From: Chionis minor
Taxonomy: Eukaryota; Chordata; Aves; Charadriiformes; Chionididae
DNA length: 64,000 bases
Reading direction: 5' to 3'
Assembly: GCA_013398295.1 (NCBI GenBank)
Contig: VZSF01008955.1
Coordinates: forward strand, 765,578 to 829,577
Positions 63,780-64,000 of the stretch are shown here, one piece after another (the stretch's first letter is position 1; each line of letters starts with the position of its first letter). Under the pieces are notes generated by a model, which was not told the DNA's origin, ran no database searches, and saw only the letters and a program-made list of their open reading frames with translations. Made by a program: the position numbers and the translations under genes.

Positions 63780-63812
63780 ATGGGGGACGGCGAGTGCAAC
63801 TCCGTCCTCTGA
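63780..63812 (+). other. 10-codon ORF with optimal Kozak context
   Basis: GCCGCCATGG surrounds an ATG at 63,780 that opens a frame of ten codons (MGDGECNSVL) ending in TGA at 63,810-63,812. The context is a perfect vertebrate Kozak consensus in a CpG-rich segment, as seen for upstream ORFs in 5' leaders. No transcript evidence is available, and a 13-base match can arise by chance in GC-rich DNA. Confidence 0.25.
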
Positions 63813-64000
63813 CATTTTGCAAAGTTAAATTACAGGGGTGTTATCTTTTGTATTTTATTCCCCTTATTAGACGGCGCGGGTGCTGCTTAATGGGATGCAG
63901 TTACTGAAGTAAACAAGCCCGTGGGATGCTTATTTTCTCGTATTAAGGCAGGAATCCGAGGTTTGCTGAGATTTATTTAGACACCAGCGTTTCAAAAAAA

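Larger units (their letters stand above)
62840..63990. promoter_or_regulatory. CpG-enriched right edge, possible CpG-island shore
   Basis: About fifty CpGs lie in 1.1 kb, far more than elsewhere in the window except near 20 kb. They concentrate at 62,840-62,990, 63,330-63,480 and 63,540-63,900. No TATA-driven gene start is evident. A forkhead-type GTAAACA core lies near 63,909, and 63,870-63,985 has the mixed, orderly look of conserved non-coding DNA. The simplest reading is the flank of a promoter CpG island whose gene lies beyond the window. Confidence 0.5.

Noticed and set aside
1..64000. CRISPR arrays, bacterial operons, tRNA or rRNA genes
   Set aside because: The sequence is vertebrate nuclear DNA. 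I found no regularly spaced repeats, no tRNA A/B boxes with a cloverleaf and no rRNA text.

Overview
This window looks like gene-poor nuclear DNA from a bird. Three kinds of evidence support that. Three dispersed copies are recognisable as CR1 (chicken repeat 1) LINEs by their ATTCTATG-type 3' tails, conserved 3' text and, in the best copy, ORF2 C-terminal coding text. There is an ERVL-type LTR whose 3' end reads ...CCAAACCACGACA, as in avian ERVL LTRs. SINEs are apparently absent. The background is AT-rich and CpG-poor. Every open frame is short (the longest is about 150 codons) and none reads as a conserved cellular protein, so I annotate no protein-coding gene.

Layout. 1-1,735 is AT-rich unique sequence with a (TA)10 microsatellite. 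1,790-2,745 holds two very old CR1/L3-like LINE fragments on the minus strand: part of the reverse transcriptase, and a piece of a C-terminal region lying on the wrong side of it. 2,760-15,360 has no gene. 15,370-15,886 is a plus-strand ERVL-like LTR with a TATA box and polyadenylation signal, followed by an unexplained minus-strand 90-codon open stretch (15,932-16,204). 19,670-20,640 is an isolated GC-rich, CpG-containing island with a G-quadruplex-capable tract. 20,650-34,165 is AT-rich, with a conserved-looking hairpin block near 22,500 and 114 uninterrupted A/T bases at 24,587-24,700. 34,169-34,920 is the best-preserved CR1 copy. 42,257-42,360 and 46,795-47,150 are two shorter CR1 tails. 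60,930-62,180 is a decayed L2-like LINE reverse transcriptase on the plus strand. From about 62,840 to the right edge, CpG density rises sharply, which suggests the edge of a CpG island or promoter just beyond the window.

No genes are seen working together here. The content is transposon remains of several ages, simple repeats, and a few blocks that look like candidate regulatory or conserved non-coding elements. These last are judged from motif content only, without alignment. The strongest new observations are the L2-like fragment, the out-of-order CR1/L3 fragments, the GC island with its G4 motif, and the CpG-rich right edge carrying a perfect-Kozak 10-codon ORF.
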